Source: Rhipidocladum racemiflorum (Eukaryota; Streptophyta; Magnoliopsida; Poales; Poaceae). Taken from it: a stretch of 64,000 bases of DNA. The DNA lies in the NCBI GenBank assembly GCA_036346355.1, contig CM070581.1, positions 51,541,849 to 51,605,848 of the forward strand. Reading direction: 5' to 3'. The notes below the pieces were generated by a model, which was not told the origin of the DNA, ran no database searches, and was given only the letters and a program-made list of their open reading frames with translations. Positions 21,870 to 33,607 of the stretch are shown piece by piece. Numbering within the stretch: the first letter of the stretch is position 1; every line of letters starts with the position of its first letter. The position numbers were made by a program, and so were the translations under genes.

Positions 21870-23518
21870 CTTCAAATAATGATCCATGGAGATTTCGCAA
21901 AGTGAAAGATCATTGATTCCATCGAACAGAGCCACAAATCTGCTATAGGGAGAAAAGGCTGTGCGCATCTTTCTCAAAGCCGGGGCTGCAGCGCCCCCCC
22001 TCTCAAAATCCGAAGCTGAAAAATCCGACAAATCAAACCAGACAAAAGAGGAACCAGCGCCACCCGCGGGAGTCTGCTGACCCGAAGGGAAATCTCCCCC
22101 GCCTGAAAGGGCAACATCTTGAGGAATAAGGATCAGAGGCCCCCGATCCCCCTCCTCCGCGACAGCCGGAGGAGTGGTAGACGTTCCAGTTTGGACCTGC
22201 TCCAATGGTTTTAATGCCTCAGCCGCCTCCGCATTATCACCTCCTGCATCGAATTCGTCAAAACCTGAAAGGATATCACATCCTAACGAGCTGGCAGGAA
22301 AGGTGTCAGGAGTAAGACCTTCTACCCCAATGGGGGTATCAGGAGTAGAAACGTTTAGTCGAAGACCACAAGCTCTGACAACGGGCGAATTCGTTATTCC
22401 ATCCGCGGGAGCATGTGTCTCCCCCGCCACGGGGCCGGCCATGCCTCCGGCCTGCTCTTGCACGCCCCCCGAGGCTAGAGTATCACTGTCATCCCCGTCA
22501 CCCAAATCAATAGTTTCCACTCCGGGAATCGCTAAAAACGAATATCCTGGGGATTGCCCCCCGCCAACACGCGTATTCGCGGAGGAGCCAAGTATAAGGG
22601 GCGAGGGAACCACATCCGTCAAAGTCGGGACTGGAGCAGTCTCGGGCAGACCCGTCCCAGAAATAATAGGCACATCTGATGGCTCGTCCACGACAGCTGA
22701 GGGTAGTTCTTCCGAAGGCCCCACAGCGTCAGCGGGATCAGAAACGGTTGGCGGTAAGAGAGACATAGCCGCAACGGAGCCGGAAGAATCACCTTCATCG
22801 CTGGACTCCTCCTCATTCCAATCCTCATCCTAATCGTCATCATCTTCTAGATCTTCGCTCCCGCCCGAAGCAGCTGCAACCTGGGGTGGAGCCACACGAG
22901 CCAATCTCGCTCGTTTAGCAGGGCGAGGAGAACCAATTGACCCTCTAGGATGAGGGACCGCTCGACGCCCCAATCAGTGAAACAAGAGCATCGTGTGGCC
23001 CCAATGGCACCCATAGCGGCCTCGTACTCAGCCGCCTGGCAAGGTCCAAGATGTCTGCGAGCCAGTCATTCAGCTGGCCCGCGCCCAAGATCTTGTACCC
23101 CCTCGGGTCGGACCACTGATACTGTGCCTCTAGATGATCGCTCTAGGATAACAGCGAAGCTTCTTGCTAAAGGATCGATGCAACACAAACAATATTCTTC
23201 GACCAAGTCCCGCATCGTGCTCTGAGCACGAAGAGCCTTCAAATAATCAAGACACCTAATTTCTTCCGCAGTTGCGCTCCAATTAGGGGATCGAATTGCA
23301 CGAACTGGACCCATCGAGGTATGAAGGGAAGAATCTGGACCCTCAAGAATCTGGAAATACCATCATAACATCCACCCCGAATCCCATTTTCCCTTGGCAG
23401 CCGCTACTGGGATTTCTTTTACAAGGGTTCTCTTCGTCTGGAAATTCAAAGAACCAAAACATGATCTGCGACCTTCATTCCCTGCCTTCTGTTGTTTCGG
23501 TTGCCAGAATGCATCTTC

Positions 23519-24961
23519 TGTTGAGGAACGCGGTATGCTACTCTAGCACAAATTAAAAATTTCTACCGCGCAACCAGAAAGCTACTCGCAAGAATAGGAT
23601 CATAGATCAATTACCACTAGACGCGCAGTTGCGGAATCCTTCACGCGTTGATGTAGTGGATCGTTCCCGCTGCAGTCGTGGATCGTCCTCGCCTCGTCTG
23701 GCCGCGGATCGTCCTCGCCTCGCCGTGGATCGTCCTCGCCTTGTCTGGCCGCGGATCGTCGCCTCACCGTGGATCGTCCTCGCCTTGTTTGGCCGCGGAT
23801 CGTCCTCGCACGCCGCAGTCGCAGCAGCGTCACCACAGTAGTCCACACGTCCAGGGATGGGACACCGTGCGTCGGTGTGCAAGCACCGGATCGCTCGGCA
23901 GGGGCAGCGAGAGGAGGTGGCTAGGGTTTCTGGCGAAACACCTCTAAAACGCCCGGGAAAGTGTGTGTTGCGTCCAGCCTCCTCCCCTCCTTATATAGCC
24001 ACGAGGTGAAACCCTAGGCAGTCAGGGCCCATCTATGCGCTAAGCCCACGAGGTCCATTAATTACGGATCCAATTCGAATTGATTCGTCCGGCCCGTTAA
24101 GTGTGTGACGACGCTGTAGGTTCATGCGCATTTGGACATGGATTCGGAAAACCCTTTTCTAATCCAATAGTCGGTAGCGGCTCCTTGCAGAGCATGCCAA
24201 CTCCCAAACGCATATGATTAAAGTACTGATGTAATAATCCCTTTGCCAAACTATATGAAGATCGAACTCAAGGCGAGAAGCATGTCATCCTTTGTGATTC
24301 AATCCATCTCTCGTATCCGTGATATATTAATAAGTTGTGATTGACTTCTCAATCACGGCATGGCCATGCACTTCCTTAATCATATCACACGAGTGGCCTA
24401 GATATATATCTCCGTTACATTGGAGTGGCAAATTCCATCTCGACTGCTCACTTCCCTCTGCATGTTTCATAGTAAACATGAAAGCTACCTTTATAACTAT
24501 CCAGTTAAGAAATAGTGTTTGGTAACCCCAAGGTAAACTATTACACATGTAGGGAATATGACAATCTCAGGTCTAAGGATCATACATCTACTATGTATGA
24601 GATACACTGATGACACATAAGAACGTAACATTCTCGCAGTGTCCCATTGTGGGTCTATCTAACCCATGTTCTTCAACATGCGTCCACAATGTATTGATGA
24701 TATCTCCATATCCCATGATCTATGAAACATGATCATCGAACAATTCATGTGCTGATCTATTCATCGTTGTCCCATACGATGATATCCGATCAGAGACATT
24801 TATCGAATTATATCAATAAGTAAAGAGCTTCATAAACAAGTCACACACTTGTTGATCAAAACAATGATATACATTCGTTGGACCAATAATCATATTATTA
24901 TTCATAAACATAGTCATGTTACAATCATCCATATGATTGCCTCAAGGGCATAACACTAACA
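23519..24961 (-). mobile_element. Copia (Angela/BARE-like) solo LTR with 5-bp TSD
   Basis: 1443 bp. On the plus strand it runs TGTTGAGGAACG ... GCATAACACTAACA, related along its length to the LTR at 9692-10995. A perfect TSD, TCTTC, flanks it at 23514-23518 and 24962-24966. The interrupted reading frame of the antisense gene resumes exactly once one TSD copy is removed, as shown by the uninterrupted copy at 51355-51380. No internal region remains, so this is a product of LTR-LTR recombination. Confidence 0.95.
23677..23815. repeat. Tandem duplication inside the copia solo LTR
   Basis: Three imperfect units of about 54 bp built on CGTGGATCGTCCTCGCC and TCTGGCCGCGGATCG. The related LTR at 9692-10995 has a single shorter version at about 9840-9890, so the array expanded in this copy or its sublineage. 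Confidence 0.8.
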
Positions 24962-25074
24962 TCTTCTATAAGAGAAAACAAGCGCCCCGTCAATCTGATC
25001 CCGGCCGGACGAAATGCCCATTCCAATACTGCTAATCGCACAATAGCATTGGGGGTAAGTTGCGACAGCTCCGC

Positions 25075-28000
25075 TGTAACATCCTCATTTTTGCCTTCTG
25101 GAGAAAAACCTAATTCAAATAAATTAAATTCAAAATTTGGAGTGTCATTGGTGTTTATATTAACCTGGCATCCATTTCCCTCCAAAATCGGGAAATTAAT
25201 TCCCCTCCAGTCGAAAAATCAGATTTTCCAGCCCCGCCGGTACCCGAAATTTCACCCGAGTCCAAAAGTGCTCCAAAAATCCCCAAACCACTTCTAAAAC
25301 ATTCCAAATATTCTAAAATGATTTTAGGAATCATTCCCCTGACTTTTGGACCTCCGTTCCTATTTTATCTCGCGCGGCTTTTGTTTAATGCCTGCGATCC
25401 GCGCCCGAATATTCAATTCCACAAAAATCATCTAAATTCAACCAAACCAATTTTATTAGGTCCCAAATATTCTAAAATGGTTCTAGGAATTTTTCTGGAA
25501 TTGTTAGACCATTTTTCCTTATTTTTCTCTAGGGCGAATCATTTACGTAAAGGAGGACCAATGGGAGAGCGCCACGTGGCAGTGAATAGTGCACCTTCTT
25601 CAACCTTCAGCCAAACCCAAAATGACAGAGAAGCTTCAACGTGCTCTAATGGCTAGGGTTGCACTCAAGTGCTCATAACTCCCTCATTTCAACTCCAAAT
25701 CGCGAAGCGCCGGTTCCGTTGAATCCGTAGCGTCGCCCTCTTGCCATTCCCCACCTTCACTCGCCGCCAATCTCACCGGAAACGGCCCCATTCAAGAGAA
25801 ACCGAAATCCACTAAATTGGCAATAACTCGGCCGTTTCACCTCCAACCGGCGCACCACCACCTCCATTATCTTCGTATAAGTATCCCCGTTCCGGGAATG
25901 TGCTCCTCTTTTCATCTACTCCACTCTTGCGCCCGTGAGATCGAGAAAACCGAAGTTGGGTTGAACTTTTTCGGTGTTCTTCGTGTTCTTGCTTGTAAGT
26001 CCTTCTCCGGTGAACCATTCTTCGTGCCACTTGGTTCCTTGTGACCGTGGATGAGTCTAGAGTCTAACCCAATCATCAATTTTAGGTTTGATCAAGAGTT
26101 GGCGACGAATTTCGAGTTTTTGTTCATCCAGTCGGAGCTCCGTTCATCGCGAAATTCATCATCTCCGGTGAGAACCAACTCAATTCCTTCCTCCTATGAG
26201 TCCCTAAGGATGTTATCTAGAGAATCCATGATTTTATTTGGTCCAAATCCATGCGAAAATAGGGTAAAAATCCTCTTTTTTTTTTTGAAGAAAAGGAGCT
26301 CAGTAGTGTTGGTTCGGTTTCTGGAACAAAATTCTCGCAAGTTACTGTAGCAAACAGTACCTTTTTTCTTTTTCCTTGATTTTCCATCGTTTTCGAACGC
26401 TTATAACTTTTGCGTCCGAACTCCGATTGATTCCGTTCAAATTTCTAAATTCATCTAAAATCAAGATCTTCCTGCCAGTACTACTTTTATAATTTTTGGA
26501 TTTTATTTATTTTCTTTTATTTATTTATTGCCTCGATTTGCGCGTAGCCGGGGACCCCGACGCGACCGCCGATCCCGCTGCCGGACTTCAAGTGTTCGAC
26601 ATTCTTGCTGTGACCGAGGCAAGTCTCCTTGACACACGTTGATCCCATGATTTATAAATGCTTTACAATGTTTTGCAAATTGCATTGCTATTTATATAAA
26701 TGATGATGTTACCGTTAGGCTGTTAGTTATACCTGTTGTTCCTACCTCCTTGACATTTGTTATCCATGATCCGTTGTCGCCCTAGTACAATACTCCACCA
26801 TAATAAATATTTTTGATAAAATATTCTTTAAGTAGGGAGAGAGACTGTTTGGAATACCTGTTAGATGGAACAAATGGTATAGAATGCAAATTGGAGTTAG
26901 ATTACTATTAGTGATGATGTGGGTGTAGTAGTTATGAAATTAATCTATGATTGGTGATTAGTTGAGTTACTAAGGAGTTGGATTGTGATAGTGGTTCGCC
27001 ATATAACATGTGTGGATTCGGAGAATATTGGAAAATGTATGATATCCAAAGTAATAGTCGGTAGAAGTAAATAATAATATTGGGAGGCATACTTGTGGAT
27101 CAAATAGAATAAGTGGTGAATTATATTTTGGTGGATTTTAACAAGAATATTATATGATAATCATTTATGGAGATTGTGAATGATCCAGAATGTTTGGTGG
27201 TTTAGTGAATGATAATATTACGTATTCTTGGTGGATTAAAGTAGATGATTTAGAGGTGATAATGTGAAGGATTAAATACAATATGACGTTATGAAGTGCT
27301 ATCGGTGGATTGTAGCCTAAATGGTTAGAGTCGATATCGTGAAGTATTCTCGATGATTCAGTCAATGATATTATCAAATATACTCGATGGATTCAGTGAA
27401 TAATATTGAGAATCGTACTCGGTGGTTTAGTAGATAATTTTGTGAAGTATGGTGTCGCGATAACCATCTAGGTGGGATTATGAATAATGAGGATTATATG
27501 TGATTTGTTTAGCCAACTTGGTGTCATTGTTTAGGGAAACAGCTATAGGCAATGAATCAATGAAATCTTAGGTTTGTAGAATCTTTCATGAAATATGCTC
27601 GGGGATGAGATTATGAATTATTCTCGGGGGATCAAGTAGATTACAAGATTTAGCGATGTATAGATGATGGGTAATCAATAAGAAGACTTATATTTTGAGG
27701 ATATTGTTTCATATACAATGATGTTAGTAGCTTAGCATGATTTTGGAGTTATGTTGGCACATGATATAGACTTTACTGGTTGGAGTACTAAATTGGATTG
27801 GATTATATAGTGCCGTGATAATAATGGGGGAATCTTGGTGCTCCCATGAATTTTGGAGATGATAGAACTGATTATCATAACTTTTATCAAACACTGAGAT
27901 TTTAAAACTATAAAATAAACTATTGGTGGAGTAGAATAGTTCGGTAGAAATGCTTAGACTCGCATTCGGTCAGTATTCACCTATGGGGGGGGATTTCCTG

Positions 28001-29349
28001 TAACTCTTGAAAACTTGTGTTGAAAGTTATAGGCAAGGAGTATTGCCGTTGGTTTGCAAAATAAAAATAAAATAAAAAATGGTTTTGGACTGGGGCGGAA
28101 TGGTTTGTCTGGTGGGCGCGGATGGAGTGCTAGCTTTCATTGTGCAAGTACCACCCTAAGTCAATTAAGGACCGATGCTTATGACTGTCTCCATTCTAAG
28201 CATAACCGTACAACCACATGTCAAAGTGGGCACGACCTGGCTAACTAATTTGTAGAAACCTGACTTAGACTCACCACTCGGTGGAATGTGGGAGCCGGAA
28301 AGAGGCACTGTTGTTTTTCTCACACGGCGCAAGAGGGGGCTTCTGTACTGGGCAGATGGAACCCTAACAGCGGTGAAACCTCAGCGGGTGGATCAGGTTA
28401 GGCGTATACATTGTAAAGGCCTTGTCATGATATCCCTGCCGGCACACCTAAGGAAGTGTGTTAATTGTATGGCATCAAGGGAATATCATGTCTTGTGGGT
28501 AAAGTTGTACACCTCTGCAGAGTTAAAACTATTCGAATAGCCGTGCCTACGGTCAAAGGCAAAGCTTGCTGAATGCTTTCATACTGGTAGACTTTGGTTT
28601 TTGATTTCGAACTAAACAACGGTTTGTTTTGGGATCCGGGAGCGGTTAGAACTCTCGGGTGTGCTTCTGGCGGCTAAAGCCAGGTAGGTGGAAGGAACCT
28701 GATTTTGTGAACTGTGGCAGTTAGAGCCATGTGATTGGATTGAACCCTGATCTTGTTGAGATGTGGCGGATAGAGCCTGTATGTTAGTGAGTGGTGGTTA
28801 GAACCTTCACTACAATATTACATAATTCAATTATTAAAAAGAATTGCTCAATTATGCTTTGTGAAAATTATTAACAAGTATGTTTTGTTGAAACTTGGCT
28901 TTATGCAAAAGAACCATATTAAGCCATCTTTGGATAGCCTACATTGTGCATAATTTTCCAGACTTGCTGAGTACTTTATGTACTCACGTGCTACATTCTA
29001 ATCCTATCTCAGAAGTGAAAGAAGTTGTCAAGGAATTCCAACGACTAAGGCGCGTTCCCCACTCGATTGCCTGTGGGCATTTGGATGGGTCGCTTTGGTG
29101 TTTTTGTCTTCCCCTGCAGTTGTTCAGGTTGTTCAGGTTGTTCAGGCTGTAATGGTAAACCTTGACCATAAGGTCTTTGCTTTTATTTGATGTGGTTCTT
29201 ATTTAATTATATGTATTCGTGATATGGTTGTTGATTCATCACTTTTGACTGTGTGTACTAGCTACTGATCTAGGACTAGTACAGAAATACACAGGGGATT
29301 CTGGATAGCCGATCCGGGGGCCCACAGACAGCTGATCCGGGGTCTCACA
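25075..29349 (+). mobile_element. Tekay/Del-like long LTR, copy B (complete, 4275 bp)
   Basis: It starts TGTAACATCCTC and ends GATCCGGGGTCTCACA, TGT...ACA. It shares blocks with copy A (for example 26400-26550 with 660-780, 28300-28560 with 1470-1700). The TACTCACGTGCTAC segment near 28981 is typical of the family. The flanks TCCGC and TTGTG do not match, so no TSD is seen. It joins a Tat-1 antisense gene on the left and a gag fragment of another element on the right, so one side is a recombination or deletion junction. It has no coding content. Confidence 0.65.
27165..27460. repeat. Degenerate repeat block inside LTR copy B
   Basis: Imperfect units of about 50 bp with GGTGGATT(A/C)AGT..GATAATAT and CTCGATGGATTCAGT variants. 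Copy A lacks most of 26820-27990, which accounts for much of the length difference between the copies. Confidence 0.5.
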
Positions 29350-30661
29350 TTGTGGCACTGCGGACAACCCATTCATAAACCGACTTTGCTTCTTCTGATC
29401 GGTGAGTGTGGCGGTATTGCACCACCGGGTTGCTCTTCTTCGTTCTTCTTTTTGGTCGTTGTGGAGTTTTCTTAGGGTTGTCCCCGTTTTCTCTCCCTCT
29501 TTTTATTGGGAGGGCCAGGGAACATGCATGCATCGGTCGGCCCCTTTTTCTCCAGGCTATGTCTCCGGGGTGCAGGCCCTTTTAAATTATCTTCTAACCC
29601 TTTTCTTCCACCTGTCTCCAGCCAAGGGCTGGATTAGCCCTATGTGCTGTCTTTTTACTCATGCTTTACATTCTTACCCTTTGTTCTTACGCCTTCTATA
29701 TGGGTTCCACGGGAATTTCACTCATTCTAGGGTCCTAGGCTAGTCTGACATATCCTGATGTTCCCAAAGGGGCTGCCATTAGGTGTCAGGCGTTGGCAGC
29801 CCGTACTAACTTGGTGTCGACAGGAGATGGGGCGGAGGGGAGTTCCCTCAGTTCTTATCCCTCGCTAGCGAGGGGTGTCCCCCCCCCCGCTACGAAGGGG
29901 AGTGGCTTTTATTCTGTTTTATCTTTTCCGAGGGTTGAATTCCCAAGGCTGGTGGCCCTTGCTTCTCCAGCGGGAGGAGGATTAAATGTTACCGGTGGGC
30001 CCTTTATAAATCGTAAAGAGGCACAAGCCTTGCCTCGCTTGTCAAGGGAAGATGAGTCCATTTGATCCACAACAGTGTCGACTTCCTCCGGTGCATATTG
30101 AGCCAAGTAATTGAACTCTCGTGAGTAGTCCGTCACTGACTTGCTCAACTGCTTGAGGGCAAGAAACTGCAGCTTCTTGATGTCCATGAGTCCTTTCGGG
30201 ATGTGATAAGCCCGAAAAGCCTCACGGAGCTCTGCCCATGTCACCTGGTGACCAGCAGGCTGCATCACCAAGAAATTGGCCCACCATGCCCCAGCGGGAC
30301 CCTGAAGCTGCTGCGCCGCGAAGGGAGCCTTCCGGAGGTCCTCGCAGTGGATAAGAGCAAATTTCTGCTCCATCGTGCGCAGCCAGTCATCAGCCTCCAA
30401 CGGATCACTGGCCCGGGAGAAGGTCGGCGGCTGAGTGTGCAGGAAATCCAGATAGCCATTGGGTCGGCCTCGCCCATCGCTGCGGCCACTTGGAGCGGCC
30501 TGATTCTGCACCAACATCTCTAGAATGGGGTTGGTGGTCTGCTGGTTCTGCTCCGACCGCATCAGAACATCCAACAGGTTGGGAGGAGGAGGCGGGTCGC
30601 CACGGCCAGGCTGCGATTTCCCAGCGCCATCATCACCTCCCACAGTTCCACGGGTCCTCAT
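29350..30661 (-). pseudogene. gag: Tekay/Del gag, interrupted by a Tat-1 LTR and truncated
   Basis: From 30661 (MRTRGTVGG) the frame has a proline-rich linker and the gag core: FLHTQPPTFSRASDPLEADD, WLRTMEQKFALI, LQGPAGAWWANF, FRAYHIPKGLMDIKKLQFLA, LKQLSKSVTDYSREF and YAPEEVDT. At this point the reverse strand enters a Tat-1 LTR (30074). After the LTR (29406) the protein resumes as TDQKKQSRFMNGLS, the expected continuation of the gag motif. It is lost at 29350. The apparent extra residues after YAPEEVDT in the raw frame come from the LTR. Gag would be the particle protein; this copy is dead. Confidence 0.85.
29407..30074 (-). mobile_element. Tat-1 solo LTR inside the Tekay gag
   Basis: 668 bp, minus orientation, TGTTGTGGATC...GCCGCCACA, matching 12929-13598 over its length. 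Flanking minus-strand pentamers are GACAC (before) and CTCAC (after), a probable TSD with two mutations; the gag reading frame is restored when LTR and one copy are removed. Confidence 0.85.
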
Positions 30662-30993
30662 GCTGTCGTCAATCAAGTCAGACAACAAGAGTTAGACCCC
30701 ATGGGAAGGACAGGTCTTTAACTTGAACAACCCGCAAACTAAACCCAAGTCAGACTGTAGCACCCCGCACTGGAGTCCAACAAGTCTAACACACCCAACA
30801 AACACAATCCACAATGCAACATAACATGGCACATGCATGACATGACATGAAATGCACGATTCCAACGTATTCCCTCACTCACCATATATATACATAGGGC
30901 GGGATATAAACACTAACTTCTACCTAATGCCGGATGCAAGTCCTAATCAATCCCTAAGTGGTCGTCAAGTTTCGAGTTCGTCTTCATGCACCT

Positions 30994-31007
30994 TGCTCTG
31001 ATACCAG
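30994..31007 (-). other. PBS of the Tekay/Del element
   Basis: On the minus strand TGGTATCAGAGCAAGG follows the LTR end ..GGGTCCTATCA by four bases. It is complementary to initiator-Met tRNA, as in chromoviruses. Confidence 0.8.
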
Positions 31008-32892
31008 CCTTGATAGGACCCGCCCAGATCGTCCTCGGGCTATTTGAGGGTTTAGTCGTCCTAATCGAATTTGGAGGCTAACAATGGATCGCTGGAAGTG
31101 CTCGCGGTGTTAGCACCCAAGCCCAATTGAGACAAACTTTGGAACCCTTCGAATAACTCGACAACAACCCCGGTATTCCCTCGGTATGCGACCCAAAACT
31201 CGCCCAGGATCCCCGCATACTGGCTTACAATGCCAGATCGAAACAATTTGCAGGAAGGGGGCAACAAACTCGAGACCCCACAACCAAAAGCGCAAACGCG
31301 GAAGCAAAACCAACCGAACAACAAAAACACCCCGGCACAAAGACCGAACCCCACGACCACAACCCAACAACAACGAGGTACGAAGGCCACGAGGACAGAA
31401 GGGAAAAACACAAGCAAGGAGGGCAATGACATATAACAGAAGTCAACTACAAAGGAACCACGTACTCCAAACGGTTAAGACAGCGTTTAGAACTAACTAT
31501 ACAACAAAAGAGTGCCCATCTACTAGATTAGATCCAAAAGTAAAACAACTCCGGAAGTGTTCTGCCTCTGAACACTCCCGGGCGTGCACGATGACGGTAG
31601 CCTCTACTCAGTGCCCCGCCCGGCCACCGATAGGCAGTAGGAACAGAACTCACATCCCGCCGGATCCTCACCTGCAAAACCACAAAAGCAGAAGCCTGAG
31701 TACGGAAGGTACTCGCAAGTCTTACCTGTGGTCCATATATGACCGACTCGAAAGGAGTATGCATTTGGAAGTAGCAAGGAAATCAGCTGAGGTTAAAAGT
31801 GCAGAAAGCTTAACTTTGTCGGTTATTCAGTTTCGCTATTCAGTTCACAATTTAAAGCAGTTGTACCAGCACCTACTTCTAGAGTGGAGTTCAACATTTA
31901 ATGATGACCAAGCAAGTAATCTCATAACATTTTCGAGCTCAAGCCCAAAGGCGAACTTCAGTTCAAGTTGTTACAACGTGTAGTAACAGATAACCAAGCG
32001 TGCTCATATCCGAGAGCGCGACAATTCGAATCGCTTAATTAACCCTGCAGGGAAGCATTAATCGCACGACACGTGCCACAAAGAACCTCGTGTCAACCAT
32101 CCTCCCATCCATACCCATCCGTTGGGGACATCTTCATGCGGTCCGCGCACCTAGCACCCCCTCGAGTGACCCAAGCCCGACTTGGCCCTCGAGAGTCAGC
32201 CTAAGCCTCGCCCTCAACCACGCCCAACCACATGAGGTATATGCCCCCATCGAACGGCATGCGATGAAAGAATAGCTTTACAGTCCCATTCCGGCATGCG
32301 ATTAACCAATTTGTGCTCGGCCACAGTTAAACATCGAATCAGTCCTTAACTGACTCAGGCGGGACTACCACATTTGAGTCTCCTTACCCAAATGCCCATC
32401 TCTCCCGCCTGGTCTCCAATTATACCTTTTTCCCACCACGCAACCATATCCAAACCGTTCCATAGTATGTAAAGTGAGAGACCTCAAGCAGTGGAACCAT
32501 CCACCACTTGGCCCAAACCCGACCTCTAAGCACATTAAGCATGACGCAATTAATACCCATAATCTAGCTCCAACGGAGGTGTTCAACAAGTAACAAGAAT
32601 GGTACATGCAGCAAATAGGATCTAGTCTATCCCACATTTCAATTCCTAATGCAACACTTAATCATCCAATAAGCAGTTAATTCACAAAAGTAAATTACAC
32701 ATATGGTTCAAGATGCTTAGGTGCTTGCCTTGTGCTTCTGCTTGCGTATCGACAGCGACTTGCTCGTCGGCAATCCCCTCAACCACGGCCACGTCAGTCA
32801 CCGCGGCCTCGTTCTCTACACGAACACAATGCATGAAAGAGATGCATGCAATGCAATTGAAATGGAACACAACGCAATTCCCCTACCGAACA

Positions 32893-32983
32893 GACCAGGT
32901 CAACCCGGACAATCCGGATATTTAATCCGGATAGTCTGGATAACTCGGACAGTCCGGACCCTTTGTCCGGACACTCCGGACAT
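32893..32983. repeat. TCCGGA-type short repeat cluster 1
   Basis: Recurrent CCGGACA, TCCGGATA and ACTCCGGAC units within about 90 bp of the LTR. The core TCCGGA is palindromic, so it reads the same on both strands. Confidence 0.6.
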
Positions 32984-33607
32984 ACATCATGTCGCCCACT
33001 AACACTAGGGATCGGGGTGCCGCCAAGTTCTACGACACCACGAGAACCCGATCTACCAGTTTCCTACACACGGCAAAGCCGGAGAAGCTTCGAGCTAACC
33101 CAAACCGCGACGAAACGAGGCACATTTGGGTAGCTCATGGCCAAAACTCAATCCGCCGCTTAGAATGGCATCAACCGACCCCGATCTACAACCCTAACAC
33201 ACAACATTGCCTAATCCAACCACCAAATCCATCCATCCACCAAAAACCCTAATCTTCCCCAAAGTTACCACAACCCCAAATCTACAAACCTAACCCCAAA
33301 TCCACCCCCACGGAAGCCCTAGAACCCAAGAACCTCGAATGAACTTCAAGAAGAGGTCTCACCTCCAATGGGGATGAAGGAGAGAGAGGGGAAGCTGGGT
33401 TGAGCGAAGAGGACGTCGGCTTGAAGAGGATCTTGAGGCCACCGGGATGGAGAAGTCACCGGGGAGGACCACGGGAGGTCGCCGGCCGGAGGGAGTCGCC
33501 GGAGACGTGCTTGGGGTGGAGGGGAGCTCACGGGAGAGGAGGAGAGCCAATAGTGGAGAAGGAGTGAGGGAGGAGTTAAGACAACCGGAGTTTTATACCC
33601 AACCCCG

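Larger units (their letters stand above)
12929..25074 (+). mobile_element. Tat-lineage Ty3/gypsy retrotransposon (Tat-1), interrupted and mutated
   Basis: Order: LTR 12929-13598, PBS 13600, gag, protease, RT, RNase H, integrase (to 19037), a 77-bp tandem array (19087-19700), then an antisense accessory gene on the minus strand (20176-25074). The dual RNase H region, the integrase and the antisense gene place it in the Tat lineage. The antisense gene is cut by a solo copia LTR at 23519 and the element is truncated at 25074 by a Tekay-like LTR; no 3' LTR follows. Several frameshifts, an in-frame TAG at 15390 and an integrase Asp-to-Asn change make it non-functional. Confidence 0.9.
21870..25074 (-). 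pseudogene. Tat-1 antisense accessory gene, exon 1 (PF04195-type domain), disrupted
   Basis: On the minus strand the protein reads from LSQLTPNAIVRLAVLEWAF (25074 side) through TGRLFSLIED, where a solo LTR splits it. It resumes at 23518 with FWQP.., continues to YLKALRAQSTMRDLVEEYC and an acidic/proline-rich linker, and ends ISMDHYLK at 21870. The N-terminal part has the layout of the 'putative gypsy type transposon' domain (Pfam PF04195 by recollection). Damage: N-terminus lost at 25074 to a Tekay-like LTR, solo LTR at 23519-24961, TGA near 23065, a frameshift near 22965 and an in-frame TAG near 22829. The homologue at 50980-53021 supplies the missing N-terminus. Confidence 0.75.

Noticed and set aside
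22174..22833. 219-codon plus-strand frame
   Set aside because: Lies antisense to the acidic/proline-rich linker of the accessory gene; the minus-strand frame aligns with a second copy at 51900-52750, the plus-strand frame has no support.
30994..31007. tRNA gene fragment (initiator-Met 3' end)
   Set aside because: Only the PBS-length match beside an LTR; no cloverleaf around it. The same holds at 7367 and 9677.
31186..31983. 265-codon plus-strand frame
   Set aside because: Charged, low-complexity composition inside a Tekay LTR, with no start context or motif.
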